A stretch of DNA of 64,000 nucleotides from Apostichopus japonicus (GCF_037975245.1 NC_092567.1:3209214-3273213), one strand, 5' to 3'; positions 1 through 12,167 are shown, counted from the first letter of the stretch. Notes: generated from the sequence alone by a model not told the origin. Numbers and translations: made by a program.

Positions 1-883
1 TGATATGTCCATTTAAATCGACATCTACCAGTTTAAATTGATGATATGTCGAATTAAATCATTAGAAGTCAATTTCCGTGGACTTATACCAGTTTCTAGC
101 GTCTCAAATTGACATATACCTATTTAAATCGACATATCATCGATTTAGCTCATTAACATATTCCAAATCCCGATTTCGGTGATGATTGACATGTTGAGAT
201 ACATCACGTGTAGTCACCTGACAAGGCGGGCGAATAATTGAAAATAAACACGAGCACAGTGGAATGCATGATTTGAGCTTGAATACTGTAACTGTTAAAC
301 CCCATGGGTATATACTTAGCTACATTAAAACGTAACCTTACAGTAGGCCTCACTGCAGAACAATATCATCTTTGTTTATGGTGTAACTGGAGTAGGTAGG
401 CCTAATTGCATCTGTGTACGTACTGTGGGCCTATTCAGTTGCATGTGTATTCCTATACTATAGCGCCACGTGTTCGAGTATAGACAAGCCCAGTTTGCAT
501 TGAGATAATTGCACGTCATTGACATATCAGTTATTTCAGCCTTATTGTTACACCGAAATCTTTTTGCAAGTAATTGTTCATAATTACCATTGACATATAA
601 CCATGATGAACACCCTTGCTAGCTTCGTAATTTTGGAACTATTAAATTACTCGCCCGCCTTGTCAGGTGACTACACGTGATGTATCTCCACATGTCAATC
701 ATCACCGAAATCGGGATTTGGAATATGTTAATGAGCTAAATCGATGATATGTCGAATTAAATAGGTATATGTCAATTTGAGACGCTAGAAACTGGTATAA
801 GTCCACGGAAATTGACTTCTACCGATTTAATTCGACATATCATCGATTTAAACTGGTAGATGTCGATTTAAATGGACATATCA
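1..883. mobile_element. Foldback (long inverted repeat) element
   Basis: Bases 1-238 are an almost exact reverse complement of bases 645-883, so the DNA can fold into a hairpin with arms of about 235 bp around a unique centre of about 405 bp. The inner ends carry the matched pair CACCTGACAAGGCGGGCGA and TCGCCCGCCTTGTCAGGTG. The arms themselves contain smaller palindromes of the type found in 884-1456. The left arm begins at the first base of the window, so the element may continue outside it. There is no ORF of note and no target duplication can be checked. It is best read as a non-autonomous foldback or MITE-like element. A palindromic assembly artefact is less likely because the centre is unique. 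Confidence 0.8.
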
Positions 884-1456
884 TCGATTTATGTTACATA
901 TCATCGATTTAAATCGATGATAAGTAAAATAAATCGATGATATGTAGAATAAATCGATGATATGTCGATTTAAATTGACATATACCAGTTTCATTCTACA
1001 TATCATCGATTTAAATCGACATATACCAGTTTACTTCGACATATCATCGATTTATTTTACTTATCATCGATTTAAATCGATGATAAGTAAAATAAATCGA
1101 TGATATGTAGAATAAATCGATGATATGTCGATTTAAATTGACATATACCAGTTTCTTTCTACATATCATCGATTTAAATCGACATATACCAGTTTCCTTC
1201 GACTTATACCAGTTTCTTTCTACATATCATCGATTTATTCGACATATACCAGTTTACTTCGACATATCATCGATTTATTTTACATATCATCGATTTAAAT
1301 CGATGATAAGTAAAATAAATCGATGATATGTAGAATGAAACTGGTATATGTCGATTTAAATCGATGATATGTAGAATGAAACTGGTATAAGTCGAAGGAA
1401 ACTGGTATATGTCGAAGGAAACTGGTATATGTCGATTTAAATCGGTATAAGTCGAT
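884..1456. repeat. Palindromic satellite-like cascade
   Basis: This is a dense array of short direct and inverted copies of three words: ATCATCGATTTAAATCGAT, GACATATACCAGTTT and ACTGGTATATGTCGA. The block at about 899-1034 recurs at about 1069-1199 and in part at 1259-1330, giving a higher-order period near 170 bp. Each block contains the perfect palindrome ATCGATTTAAATCGAT. The array directly abuts the right arm of the foldback element, whose arms contain the same words. The array therefore probably grew from that element by repeated inverted duplication. The 68-codon ORF across it is a repeat product. Confidence 0.8.
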
Positions 1457-2039
1457 CTCCCATGATTTGAGACTGATGGCCCGCCATAACGCCCACCCCT
1501 CTAATCGCTTCCCGGTGAGTTACGAAACTTCGCCCATAGTACCAAGACCTTGACAAAATCCGGCAACACACCACTTCATCGATAACAAGTGATCGGGTTG
1601 TGTATTAGTGACGTCTATAAGGTCGTGCACTAACGTACATGGAGTGTGACCACTCCCGATATTGCAATTTCCCAAGATCAGGCCCCGAAAAATCCCAAGG
1701 ACATTGTACAGTGTGGATATCTAGCAATATCTAGCGATATCTAGCAATATCTAGCAATATCTAGCCATCCATAGGGATGAAAATCCCAGGATCTTCCATA
1801 AACCGAAGGCAAATAGAGAATCGAAGCCTTCAGTGTGTAATGAACTTGAAACTGTGCGTCTTTCGAAATTAAAAGAATGTGGTCAATAAACATATAAAAG
1901 TTATTAATTTCAGTCTCATTTAAATTATTCAAATGTGTAAAGCAAACAGCAGATATCACATCATCTCAGTGAGCATGAACAGAAAATGGCGGTACAGGAT
2001 GAACAGCCTCCAAATTGTCTAAGTGTTTAGTCATAAGAG
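1457..2039. other. No gene seen; short tandem repeat
   Basis: Nothing coding is convincing here. Bases 1725-1768 hold about five copies of the decamer ATATCTAGCA. Bases 1491-1514 (GCCCACCCCTCTAATCGC plus six bases) recur exactly in reverse orientation at 34667-34690, so a small piece of dispersed repeat is present. Confidence 0.5.
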
Positions 2040-2395
2040 CCCAATTTCATTGGGGGGGGGGGGGGGGACGGGCTGATACGACTTTCCCGAAAAATGTAAC
2101 TTAATTTTTCGCGTTCAACATGTTAAGGTATATATCATGTAGGCATGCGTCGGTTATTACATCGCATGCCAATTACATGTACAATCATTTGCCGTGTTAT
2201 TACCGAAATGGCGAATTAGTCGGGCAGGCTAAGAACTTTATATTAATTACCAAGGAAATTTTATTAAACTATTGATTTTCTTTAGCTACATCATTGCAAT
2301 TTATTTTTCTTTCAGTAGGTGCCCGAAAAAGTCTCAGCATATTGCCCGAATTTTCACAAAAAATATTTGCAGCCCCCCCCCCCGACGTTTTACAG
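2040..2395 (+). mobile_element. Family A hAT-like element, degraded
   Basis: The segment begins with a long G run and the words ACTTTCCCGAAAAATGTAAC, then TCGGTTATTACATCGCATGCC, and ends near a C run. The same words in the same order occur in the complete family A element at 12168-13193 and reversed at 47480-47787. The terminal CATAGGCGTAGGAG sequences are not recognisable here, so the copy is eroded at both ends. Confidence 0.65.
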
Positions 2396-2440
2396 TAGCT
2401 GTGATAAGAGGTTTTAATATTTGTAGACCAATTAATTTAA

Positions 2441-3021
2441 TTACATAAATTAACTATCTGAATTTTCGAAAGTCCCTGACCAACATTCTTCATCATACTT
2501 CCCCCTGCTCGTGCAATTTGACCGGTCTGTTAGGGGTTGAAGAAGGTTCTTCTATATTGGTTGTCCGTAGATGAAATTTGGTACAACATTATAGGTATGT
2601 TTTCAAGTGATTTTTATTCACGAGAAATGTGAATTGTCAAATTCTGAACAAATAATGGGCTTAAAACCTTGAAAAGTGGGGCTAACGGGTATTGTGGGCA
2701 GCGACGTAGAATCACCTAAAATAGCAATGATCCACAGGAGATGCGGTGAGGTCGAACATGATGTGTGACTCGTGACAATCTTCAAATATGGATGAAAAAA
2801 AAAACTATTGGGAAATATTTGGTTCTCAGACAAAAGTGTACATCTGGTTGGTCATTTTCAAGCCCGAGAAGTGCCATTTCCGGTGATCTGGGTGGGGGGG
2901 GGGTATCAAAACCATAAATTTTCTTGTACACTGCGCTCCAACCGAAGGTGGCGCTTCGCTTGGCCGTAAGTCGCGCCCCACCCCCCCCCCCCCGGGTTAG
3001 AAAATCCTGGATACGCGCCTG
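2441..3021 (-). mobile_element. Family B element, 5' half (reverse)
   Basis: This block is a diverged reverse complement of 18992-19570. Its right edge reads CCTGGATACGCGCCTG, the reverse of the terminal inverted repeat CAGGTGCGTATCCAGG seen at 18992. It includes one copy of the shared 54-bp hairpin module, at about 2930-2985 on the minus strand, and G/C runs just inside the end. The other half of the family (as at 20701-21150) is missing, so this is a truncated copy. The overlapping ORFs are not conserved between the two copies. Confidence 0.75.
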
Positions 3022-3125
3022 ATTATTACGTCTACATTTTTTTGTAGACGTCTGTAGACAAGATGGTGGACCATACAGTTGAAAACATTCAATAAAAAAA
3101 TGATCTTTTCTTGTATTTACGCTAG

Positions 3126-3236
3126 AGAGGGTGGGGTGGGCGGGGGGCGGAGTCTCACCACTCAAGCTTGGTAAAAATGACGATAGTTGGAAAATTAGAG
3201 TACGACTGTCGGAATTGCCGACTGTCGTACTCTAAT
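3126..3236 (-). repeat. Palindrome-bearing repeat (copy 1)
   Basis: Bases 3194-3212 and 3218-3236 form a 19-bp inverted repeat with a single mismatch around AATTG. The flank (AATTTTCCAACTATCG and onward, minus strand) resembles the flank of a related palindrome at 47976-48008. Two copies with matching flanks show a dispersed element rather than a chance palindrome. Confidence 0.65.
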
Positions 3237-3539
3237 TCACCTTGGTCTATTCATACATTCCTGTGATTGTGAGTGACCTAAACTTTGAAAAAAGTTAGGT
3301 CAAAATTGACGTTTAATCATTCATATTTACCACGTTTTCCTTGCCACTTTGAGAAATTGTATCTCGCGATCCTTATACTCCTCCGTACAAAACTTCGCAT
3401 GATTTTGAATACTTTAAAAATAATTCCTAAAGAACTACCGTACAACGTTCGCCAGCCTCAATTTGTTTTATTTATGTACTAATTTTGCTATTGGGTGGGT
3501 AGACCCTGTTCGCTAGCTTCAAGTAAGTTCAGTACATAT
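3237..3539. other. No gene seen
   Basis: A 65-codon ORF on the plus strand (3285-3482) is the only open frame. It resembles nothing I recognise, has no repeat or domain features and is within the length expected by chance. Confidence 0.4.
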
Positions 3540-4280
3540 CAGAGACGTAGCCAGGGGGAGCAGTGGGAGAAACTGCACCCCCCCCCCACCTTTCAGTGTC
3601 GGTTCAGTGTGGTTATTTTTTGGCATGGTATTTTGTCAGTGCTCTTTTGATCTTGAATACACGTCAGCTCCGTTAACTCGATTATAATCGTAGTAACATT
3701 CAGGCCTACTGATTCAGCTACTTAGTTTGGCAGATGTAATTAGCTAAATTTAGCCAGTAGCCTATTCCCTATTACCAGCCTACAGTTGGCCACTGCGTAA
3801 TAAAATACATATAGCCTAAATATCCGCACTCGGTGGAGAGTCACGAACCGTATGCACAACGACGACGACAACGTGCGTTCTCATCCTTTCTATGATTCGT
3901 CATAAGTTGTTGCACGAACAGCATGTTTTAAAGCTAAGCTAGCAATCGTACGTGATACGCGTTTCCTATAAATAATTATTACACTGCTAAATACGAGAGT
4001 TTATATTCTCAATCAGTTATGTTCGTTAAATGTATTAAATGTATGTATTGGACAATAAACAAGAATCATCCTACTAGAAAATTGTAAAAGAGCACTATGT
4101 TTGTTTTTCTGAAAGAATAATTCAAACCGGAAACAAAATCTGCTGATAATATGATATCATATGATCATGATGAAATTGGCATAACATTGCTCCAGATCGC
4201 ATCACACCCCTCCCCTTAGACCCCTCCCCATATCAATCGCAAAATGTGCTTCCCCTTGCAAATTCCTGGCTATGTCGCTG
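3540..4280. mobile_element. Complete hAT-type MITE, 741 bp
   Basis: The left end reads CAGAGACGTAGCCAGG and the right end, reversed, CAGCGACATAGCCAGG, a 14/16 terminal inverted repeat. The eight bases before it are GTACATAT and the eight after it GTATATAT, a 7/8 target-site duplication; the right copy runs into a TA repeat. A C run follows the left end and a C-rich segment precedes the right end. An 8-bp duplication with CAG-starting ends is typical of the hAT superfamily. There is no transposase. Confidence 0.72.
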
Positions 4281-5509
4281 GTATATATATATATATATAT
4301 TATCTATATTGTATAAAATTACAACACCCAATGCTAGTCAGTACTAGTTGTAACCGTTGCAGTACGTTACTTGGTACGTCTCACCGAACTTTTTCATCTT
4401 TGCCAAAATTGGTTCGTATTTTATAATTCAGTCAATTACAACCTATACAGTTGTCAAAGATAGGTGTATGACTATTTTGGCCAAAATTAGACTGGAATAT
4501 ATTTTATAGAATAGTTCAGTTGTTATTTTTGTTCGTGGAATCGGGCCCACAAAATAATGTATAGCTTAGGAGTAGACAAGTATCTTCCTTAGAAGTAATG
4601 ACCATAAAAAAGGTATGAGGTTAACATCAAATAACTAAGATTTGAGCAGTAAAAAAAGTGTTCGGGGATTGGCCTAAATTTAACTTTTTGATGATTTCCT
4701 TCATTTTTTTGTTGTACAAATTATATTTTTTAAAGTATCGGCTTTCCAAACTCCATTGGGTCCTAGGCTAGATTTGAATAGTTACAACTGATTATCGCAA
4801 TTGTACAGTGGCCGAGAAATCCATAATGTTGAAAAACCTCTCGATTAATTTAGTATATGTAACATGTGGGCGATACTAAGTATGTTCCTTAACTGCATCC
4901 TACCCGCCCCAGGGATATTTCCCGGCTATGTTTCGCATTGTCAGACTGACTAAAATTGAATATAAGCGCCCTTTAATGCTATTTTATATGCATATGGCTG
5001 CCACCAAAACACTACTAGTTTTTGTTACGGTTGTAGTTGTTTTATCTGCCAACTTTGTGTATTCATCTTAGAGCAGAGTAAACTATCATGTTATCACTAG
5101 TTAATACGGGTTGGCGTATATCGCCACCGAATAGGTCCATATCGAATTGATATAAAGGCCTATATGAGAACTGCAACCACTGAAAACTGTATGTTTTTAC
5201 AGTATGTTTTTATACTTATTTTAAGAACTCCTATCATCTGCCTATCATCTTGGTCCTTGACGAAGACGATAGGCAGATTGTTCATGTGAGTGATAAATAG
5301 CCCGCTGCCCCCCCCCCAAAAAAAAAAAATAAAATAAAAATAACATTAAGCGATAGGAAAAACCCCGGTGTTTTTTGGTAATCGTCGTCGAATATAATTT
5401 GTTGAAGAAAAATCAGTTTTCCCCTTTGTTACATTAACATAGCTTTTGTAGTTTGTGTAGCCTATGTAGCCTTCAAGCAGATAACTTATACGCAGTTGCT
5501 TACTTGCTC
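4281..5509. other. No gene seen
   Basis: The stretch begins with a short TA repeat (about 4281-4300) and is otherwise AT-rich unique-looking DNA. An oligo-C then oligo-A/TAAAA run lies at 5308-5345. I find no exon with both splice signals and an open frame. Confidence 0.4.
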
Positions 5510-5742
5510 AACCAGAGTGATTAATAAGTTTGTGAAGTGAAGGCCAGTGGTACAAATGTATCGAGAAAAGTTCTGAACAAGTTCTGAACTGATACTTGCC
5601 GTATCGTTGACGAGTAGAGGGGGAAGGGGGGGGGGGGAGGCAGCAGTCGGAATTTTCTGGCTTCAAAACCCATCCAGTTGGAATTTCAGCCACTACACCC
5701 CCCCCCCCCCCCCCCAATCATCAGGCCTTAGCTACGTCCCTG
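5510..5742 (-). mobile_element. Family E repeat (reverse copy)
   Basis: Read on the minus strand this starts CAGGGACGTAGCTAAGGCC, then a G run, a stretch ending in CAGAAAATTCC, and a run near GATACGG. The same order occurs on the plus strand at 47230-47470. Only the CAGGGACGT end is defined and no target duplication was found. Confidence 0.65.
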
Positions 5743-6540
5743 GTTGACCGATGAATAAAACTACTTGAGTTGTATCTGAATCTATCTCTTCACTACTACT
5801 TGCAAGATTAGTGTTTACTCTATTATTTATTTTTTCTTTCTGACAGTTTAGCATCTCGGCAAAAATCAAACAAAAATATGAAGTTAAGACAGATAACACG
5901 CGTTAAATGTAATGAAGTATACATCGTTACCTCATTAAGTATATAAAACCGATGTAAAGCTGTACCGAATCGATACACAATATATATATTGATGGCTTCA
6001 AAATTAAACTAGTACTCGCATTAATCCTGTTTTATGCACTTTTCGCTTTGTATGCAGATTTACAGACCAAAAATGTAAATTAGATATTTTCTTTGATAGT
6101 TTATTAATGTTATTAAAGGGTGTGATGCGAAGTCCCCGGAAGCTGCATATTTAGGTAGGGTTGTCAGGAAGAAGCTCAACTATAGAACGTTTCTGAGAGC
6201 TCAAGCGGGGTCGAGGGGCTTTCTCTGGAATATATTTCAAGCCCTGGTTGGCTCCACGAGGGGAAGCCCCCTGAAGTTTTTGCATTGGTGATATCCCTTG
6301 TTCTCTTGTAGCGAGTTTAAAGCACTAAAACACAAACAAATGTAATAAATAAATTATAGTTATCTATAATGTATTCCAAGTACGTTGGTGGGGATCCGCT
6401 GGACTTAAGCTGCACCCTTTGAAGATATTTTTCGTTCTCTTGAAGAAATTTTGAAACACAGAAATCTATCTACAGTAAGAGAAGAACTCAATTTTCAGCG
6501 GATAGTATCGTTATGTCCCGTTAATAATAATAATAATAAT

Positions 6541-6572
<32 letters not shown>

Positions 6573-6642
6573 ACAGTTCTTATAAAGCGCAAATACACAC
6601 TAAAGTCTCTATGCGCTGAAGAGGGGTGGGGGGGGGAGGGGT
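5743..6642. other. No gene seen; AAT microsatellite
   Basis: Bases 6521-6570 are an (AAT)n microsatellite. The remainder shows no supported gene. It would lie downstream of the candidate secreted-peptide exons if that gene is real. Confidence 0.45.
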
Positions 6643-6698
6643 TCAGGGGGCGAAGTCTCTGAAAGCTGTTTCATTTATTACCCAAATATTATCTGAAT
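6643..6698 (-). CDS. Candidate exon 3, secreted peptide gene
   Basis: On the minus strand a pyrimidine-rich tract ends in TTTCCTCAG and is followed by an open frame of 17 codons and a TGA. The acceptor is phase 1 and therefore joins the phase-1 donor at 7651. The encoded tail would read SDNIWVINETAFRDFAP. The last codons run into a C-rich tract typical of the local repeats, and the exon is short, so it may be a chance acceptor. If it is wrong, the true third exon lies elsewhere. Confidence 0.25.
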
Positions 6699-7650
6699 CT
6701 GAGGAAATGTAGACGTAAGGGAGTAACAGACAGACCGATTCTGTTTTCTTTTCTTAGTTTTTGGATTATAACTCTTACTTTCGTAAGTGTATTAATAAAA
6801 AAAAAATATGGTTTAAATTCACATATAGTTCTAAATGCTTTCCCTCATATCATTACCGACATTTTATTTCTACTATTATTTGTTCAAGGCAAATCATGAA
6901 TGGATGTTAATGTTCGCCAATACATGTAAATTGTACTCTTTTCAAGCGCCGATCAAAGTGATGATGGGGTGTTACCCCAAACCCCCCACCCCACCACCAC
7001 GCATTTCAAACTAACTAAGAATAGTTAAAACACAATGTTTCGTTTAGACTTATATATTGGACATAAGTCAAGTCATATAAGTCAAACTATGACTCAGACT
7101 GTATCATTTGAAGTCTAATCTTGCCCTTTTTCTGGGGAACGACCACAGACCCCCTCCCCTCCCTCCTCCATATATATGATGATGTCGGCTTTGACGACCC
7201 TCTGTTCCTGTACAAAACTGCAGAACGAGTGTTTTATCTTATCATTGTCGCTGTGTACTTAAGTTGCCCAAAGTGTGTGATACCACTACTTTTTGTAAAA
7301 CATTTAAAGCATCAATTGATGTGATGGCTGCTCACAAAACATCTTATAGTGCAGTGACCTCGAAGGAGCGAAATGAAAGGAACACGACTTATCTCTTAAA
7401 TCAACTAAGCTTAGCAATATATTAAGTGTTGTTACATTTCTATTATTCAGTTCGTTGTTTACTATCACAAAGCTCTGTTCTGAGTGTCTCCTTCATATAA
7501 AATGGCAATCATGTGTTGCTGATTCATTACTCTCTTGTATGTGAATCAACAACAATCAACAAGTCAAAAGAAATTCACATAGTTCTTAAAACCTTTAATT
7601 AAATATAAGACATTTTAAGTGTGCTCATTATGAAGTCAATGTGACAATAC

Positions 7651-7727
7651 CTTTCACATTTCTTGAGTTCAAGGATGATGGAATGGATTCAACCGGAATA
7701 GTGTCTGGCAGATCGTACCAATGAAAC
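7651..7727 (-). CDS. Candidate exon 2, secreted peptide gene
   Basis: The minus strand reads CTTCTCTCCATAG before the exon and AAAG|GTATTG after it. The 77-nt exon is open in the frame that continues from the exon at 8380 (phase 2 in, phase 1 out). It gives a segment beginning RFHWYDLPDTIPVESIPSSL. The composition looks protein-like, with few simple repeats, unlike the surrounding DNA. I do not recognise the family. Confidence 0.35.
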
Positions 7728-8379
7728 CTATGGAGAGAAGTAGAGTAATCATCGTATAAGATGTAGAAGACGTAGAGGAATGTCCTCCTAGTCAGGTTTA
7801 TTGTTTACTAAATCAACGAAGATAAACAAAGTAGACAATAAATAACAAGGAAATAAATCACATCTGATTGATCATTCTGATCAGAACTAATTAATATCAC
7901 AAGTAGGGTGTTTCAACGATTTCACAAAAAAAATTAGAATGGATTAAGTAATACAGATAATAATGATGTAAGTTGGAACTGTATGTATGTACATTATATG
8001 CGGTTGATAGTAATTGTGAAAAGAAAGCCGTCCACATTATCAGAATTGGCTAAACTGTTTACATTTAACTTTACGATTAATATAATATGGTACACAACAA
8101 ACAGAGTGATACAGGTTCCTTGTAACAAATGCATGTTCGGATCACGTGGTTTACATCGTATGTTATTTTCGGTAAATTAATTGATTTTATAGTTTTTCTT
8201 CGTGAATCCTTCTCACTTTAAATGAGAACTAACTGTCTGAGATTGTTAGAGGTCACTGGTAAAATATAAAATATAAAATCTAAAAATTATGAATCTTAAA
8301 GATGAAATATTGTTTTTAAATCTTAAAATAGTTTAAGATGCTACATATTAAATTTTAACTTAATGGCTGTATGACGAAC

Positions 8380-8444
8380 CTGCAAACACTTGTACTGAAA
8401 AGGAGCAAGAATGGAAGGGAGAGGGGTAGGAGGTTCGAGGACAT
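8380..8444 (-). CDS. Candidate exon 1: signal peptide
   Basis: The minus strand has an acceptor TTCTTTCTAG at 8496, a short leader, an ATG at 8444 and a donor GCAG|GTTCGT at 8380. The 21 codons read MSSNLLPLSLPFLLLFSTSV then C. This has the form of a secretory signal peptide: a polar start, a leucine/phenylalanine core of about 12 residues and small residues before a possible cleavage site. The donor phase (2) fits the exon at 7651-7727. The inferred product would be a short secreted protein of about 65 residues if 6643-6698 is the last exon. An alternative frame across 8380-8495 is also open (QYNPGGPVVAPSKECC...) but does not splice in phase to 7727. The function is unknown. Confidence 0.38.
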
Positions 8445-8495
8445 AGCAACATTCTTTACTGGGCGCAACAACTGGTCCTCCCGGGTTATATTGCA

Positions 8496-10089
8496 CTAGA
8501 AAGAACACAAAATGTTACTATTACATCAAAGATGCAGATATACCAAAGTTATCTAAGTATTTATTCAATATCAACCTTCAATAATGTTATCACATTGTAC
8601 GAGTTGTTATTTTGTCATTGATCCAAATCAAATTTTACAAAATTCTAACATTTTTTGTGGAGTTTGATAAGAGTTTCATTAACCATTACACAATAAAATT
8701 TTCGTATTCAACTATGTTCTCATTGAAGAACTGAATGTGTTCAAAATATCCGACGTACTTCATACCAAGGAGTTCTTACAACTTCGTGTATTTTAAAAAG
8801 AACTACACTAATACGATCTTCGTTGATTCGCAAAAGAAAAGTTTAATTGGAATATGGAGGAACAAACACTGAGGGGCAGGGCAGAATGTAACTTTGATTG
8901 TACGAAAGAAACCACTAGACTGTCAAATTATCTGAAACCTCTCAAAATGTATACACTGTGCATTCCTTTTCACAAATTTAAGCATTTAAATGTTTTCAAC
9001 AAAAGTTGTCTTTATACCGGTACTTTTGAACTGCATATTTTATCATTATAATTATTTTGAAGCCAAATAGCAATTTCTTAGACACGAAAGCACTTGTTAC
9101 AAAATCACAACAAGAGGTCACTGTAAATTACAAAGTAACTGGTATAAGTTCCATTAACATATGGAAGCCACTTTTCAGGGTAACCAGAAGATGGGAGGAG
9201 CATGTGCCCAATCTACCAACCCCCCCCCCCCCCACGCCCACCCTCTTTCACGGCTCCGTCGCCCCGCGATGATACTAAATCAAATGCCGAGACCTTAATA
9301 CTAAAACCAGTATGTATTCTGTGAAAAGAATATTTGACAGCCCTGCTTAATATGTTTTTCACTTCAAATATAAGAGAAGGATAAATGTGAATATACAAAC
9401 ATTTTGTCTGTAAGATTCCTTACTACAAGTTGAGTTTGGCGAGCATGAAATCAAATTATCTGGATTAACCGATAACAGATATAGTGCATAACAACCAATT
9501 AATATGTTCAAGTCTAGTTGAGTATCGTCCTACCTTATACCTGCATTACACATCTATGTAAGACACCACTCTGGCCAATGGAAAGAAAATATATAGGTTA
9601 CGTACCTTGTATCGAATTAGCATAATAAACGTATATTTACCGAACTGTTGGAATATTTACTTTCATGTAAATGGTTTTTATTCAATAGTTTGTTTTCTGT
9701 ATCTATTCATTGACTGGTTGAAAGATGCGCTTTGGAATATGTTATTTTAAGACCATTTTACACAATTATTTCGCATTGAGATTGGTCAAAGTAAAAAATC
9801 TAACTAGACGAACTGTTAAGTTTGATAAACGCTGCCTGGTCACCACGAAACTACATCCAACATGAAATAAATAAGATAAAAACGTCAAAGAGAACCGCTT
9901 TATTACAAAGTACACCTTTCGGCACGCAAAATAACGCTTCCGCTCGGCACGTTGAAGCCAATGCAAATATGTTCTTGTTTTCAGTTTTAGATTCTACGGA
10001 TGACCATAAGCTCATTTCCAATTGCCAAGGGCCACATATTCGTATGAGGAGTAACGAACACGTCATCTGATAGGCTGGTTTGTGGGAGA
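8496..10089. other. No supported gene; C-rich repeat scar
   Basis: Mostly AT-rich DNA. A C run at 9220-9236 with the context ATGTGCCCAATCTACC looks like the remnant of a transposon end. Overlapping ORFs of 65-96 codons at 9766-10184 lie on both strands in several frames and none has domain features. Confidence 0.4.
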
Positions 10090-10680
10090 TACGGTAGCTT
10101 ATAAAACAAGGTTTCCACAATTTGGCGTCTGGTGACTCCAATGACCTTTGACCTCAATAAAATCTTGTACTGAACGTGTAACAACTACATACTAAATATG
10201 AGATTCGTCCAATCTTCCCTTCTTGAGTAATTGTGTTTACAAGGTTTTTACAATTTGACCTCTAGTGACCCCAAATGGACTTGGACCACCACCAAAAACA
10301 ATAGGGATCTTGAACTAAATGCGGTACCCCTTCACACGAAATGCAAGTTTGATCCAAGCTTTTCTTCTTGAGATATTGTGTTTACAAGGTTTACTCAATT
10401 TGACCCGGTGACCCCAAATGACCTTTGATCTCCGAAAAAAAAAATGATAGGCTGTTGCTCCTGAATGTGGTCCTCCTATTCACGAAATATGAGATTGGTC
10501 CAAGTTTACCTATTTGAGAAATCGTGTTCACAAGATTTTCACTATTTGGACCTTAGTGACCCCAAATGAACTCCCCACAAAACAATAGGGTTCTTCTACT
10601 CAATGCGGTACTCATATACACCAAATATTATATTGTTCCAAGATTCCCTATACTTGAGATATCGTGTTTACAAGCGAGGC
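10090..10680 (+). repeat. Degenerate minisatellite, unit about 140 bp
   Basis: Four diverged copies are visible, marked by GTGACTCCAATGACCTTTG (about 10132), GTGACCCCAAATGGACTT (about 10266), GTGACCCCAAATGACCTTTG (about 10408) and GTGACCCCAAATGAACT (about 10556). Each unit also carries TTGAGATATTGTGTTTACAAG or a variant. A CA-rich stretch (10681-10715) follows. Minisatellites with this GACCCCAAATGACC core are familiar from marine invertebrate genomes, but I cannot name the family. Confidence 0.7.
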
Positions 10681-11054
10681 GTCACACCCACATACACACC
10701 CACACTCACTCACCGCCCGCATGAATGCATAGGTTACGATTATCCTTGAAACCAAAAAGAGCGTTAATGCTTGAAGACAGATTGATTAACTGTGAAGCGT
10801 TCAAACTTGCTTAAATTTATAGGTCAAACACTCTTCACCTTGGTTTGATTTATAAAATTTATCCATAAAACTATTCAACATATATCGCCGAGTTTGTTGT
10901 CCTGTATAATGTGTAATATTACGTCATGTGGCTGGGGTTAAAACAATGTGTAGTGTTGAGATAACTGAGCGTGTGTATACATACGAAATTGGTCAACAAA
11001 GTTGAGAGAAGATAGTGACTTACTTTAATTAGGTATGCACAATTCGGGTGTATG
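10681..11054. other. No gene seen
   Basis: A CA-rich tail of the minisatellite (to about 10715) is followed by unique-looking AT-rich DNA. Confidence 0.4.
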
Positions 11055-11417
11055 CAGTGGCGTAGGAAGGTACTTTTGAGTGGGGGGGGGGGGCTGAAGA
11101 CTGATGGCCGGCCTGGGGGAGGGGTCTAAGGGGAGGGAGTGTCCCCCTTCCCTTTGGACTTTTTTTGCATTTCCAGGTGGCCTCAGATGCAATTTGGTGC
11201 AATATAGCACACTTCAACACCCACTCCATTTTGTAAATAATTTTGCATTTTCACCTGGCCTTAGATGCAATTTGGTGCTCCAAATGAGATTTTTTTCTCA
11301 TTTGGAAATGAAAAAGGGGTTTTCTGACTTGCGAAGCGGGGGCGGAATGATACTTCCGCCCCACCATACTTTTCACTGGGGGGGGGGGGCTTGAGCCCCC
11401 CAGTTCCTACGCCCTTG
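11055..11417. mobile_element. Complete hAT-type MITE, 363 bp
   Basis: The left end is CAGTGGCGTAGGAAGG and the right end, reversed, CAAGGGCGTAGGAACT, so GGCGTAGGAA is shared. The element is flanked by an exact 8-bp duplication, GGTGTATG at 11047-11054 and at 11418-11425. G runs lie at 11081-11093 and 11379-11390. Inside, the word GATGCAATTTGGTGC occurs twice (about 11187 and 11263), a partial internal duplication. Six-frame ORFs here are noise. Confidence 0.85.
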
Positions 11418-12167
11418 GGTGTATGGTTCTTCAACAGTTCAAAACTTAGATCATGTCTTACGTAATCGTTGATTTATTGAGAGCAAACAACAGTGTTGAA
11501 AAATTACGCGTTATGTAAACGCTGAAACACCAAGCCCACCCGTCACGAAGTGTACACACTTTATCTTGCATTCTTATGCCTAGAGGTCTATGCGTAGAGT
11601 ATTCATGTTTCTCTTCATGCGTTCTGAAAGCGTAGACTCGCGATATTTAGACACAATTACTTTACATGTTTTCACCCTATTCGCTGCGATTTGACGGGAG
11701 GAAAGCCCCGGATGTGCGACCGACGGAATACAATAACCCACAGATCTCTACTAACTGTATTTCTAGGAACATAACACCTCTCCTTCGGTTTCTTTTCTGT
11801 TTTATGGTCCTTTCTTTTTCTTTTTACTTGTCGACCATGTTACCATCACAATTTCCTTATGTTCTGTTATTAATATGCATACCACCATGATTCATGTAAA
11901 ACATCGCAAATTATGACGAAATGAATTCATTTCAACAATTGAATAACTGCTTCTTTTTTTTCCTTCTCAGCAACAAAACTAAATGAACCGTGGCCATATT
12001 TACGACCTGGATATGACCCTGGCAGTCGGATAAGTGTTTATGCTGATTGTTAACTTGTAGGTTCATTCATTGTGTACCGGGTTAGAAATCTGTACTTCAT
12101 TTTGTTAGCGTGTGTTATAACAATAATGTAAACCATTTGGAAGAAAGTCTGAAGGTGATGGTGACAG
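11418..12167. other. No gene seen
   Basis: Unique-looking AT-rich DNA. A 74-codon ORF at 11666-11890 has a hydrophobic C-terminus but no splice or family support. Confidence 0.4.

Noticed and set aside
883-1456. CRISPR-like regularly spaced repeats
   Set aside because: Units are contiguous, palindromic and lack unique spacers, and the genome is eukaryotic.
10090-10680. TGACCTTTGACC words resembling nuclear receptor sites
   Set aside because: They are part of the minisatellite unit and recur with it, so there is no separate evidence for regulation.
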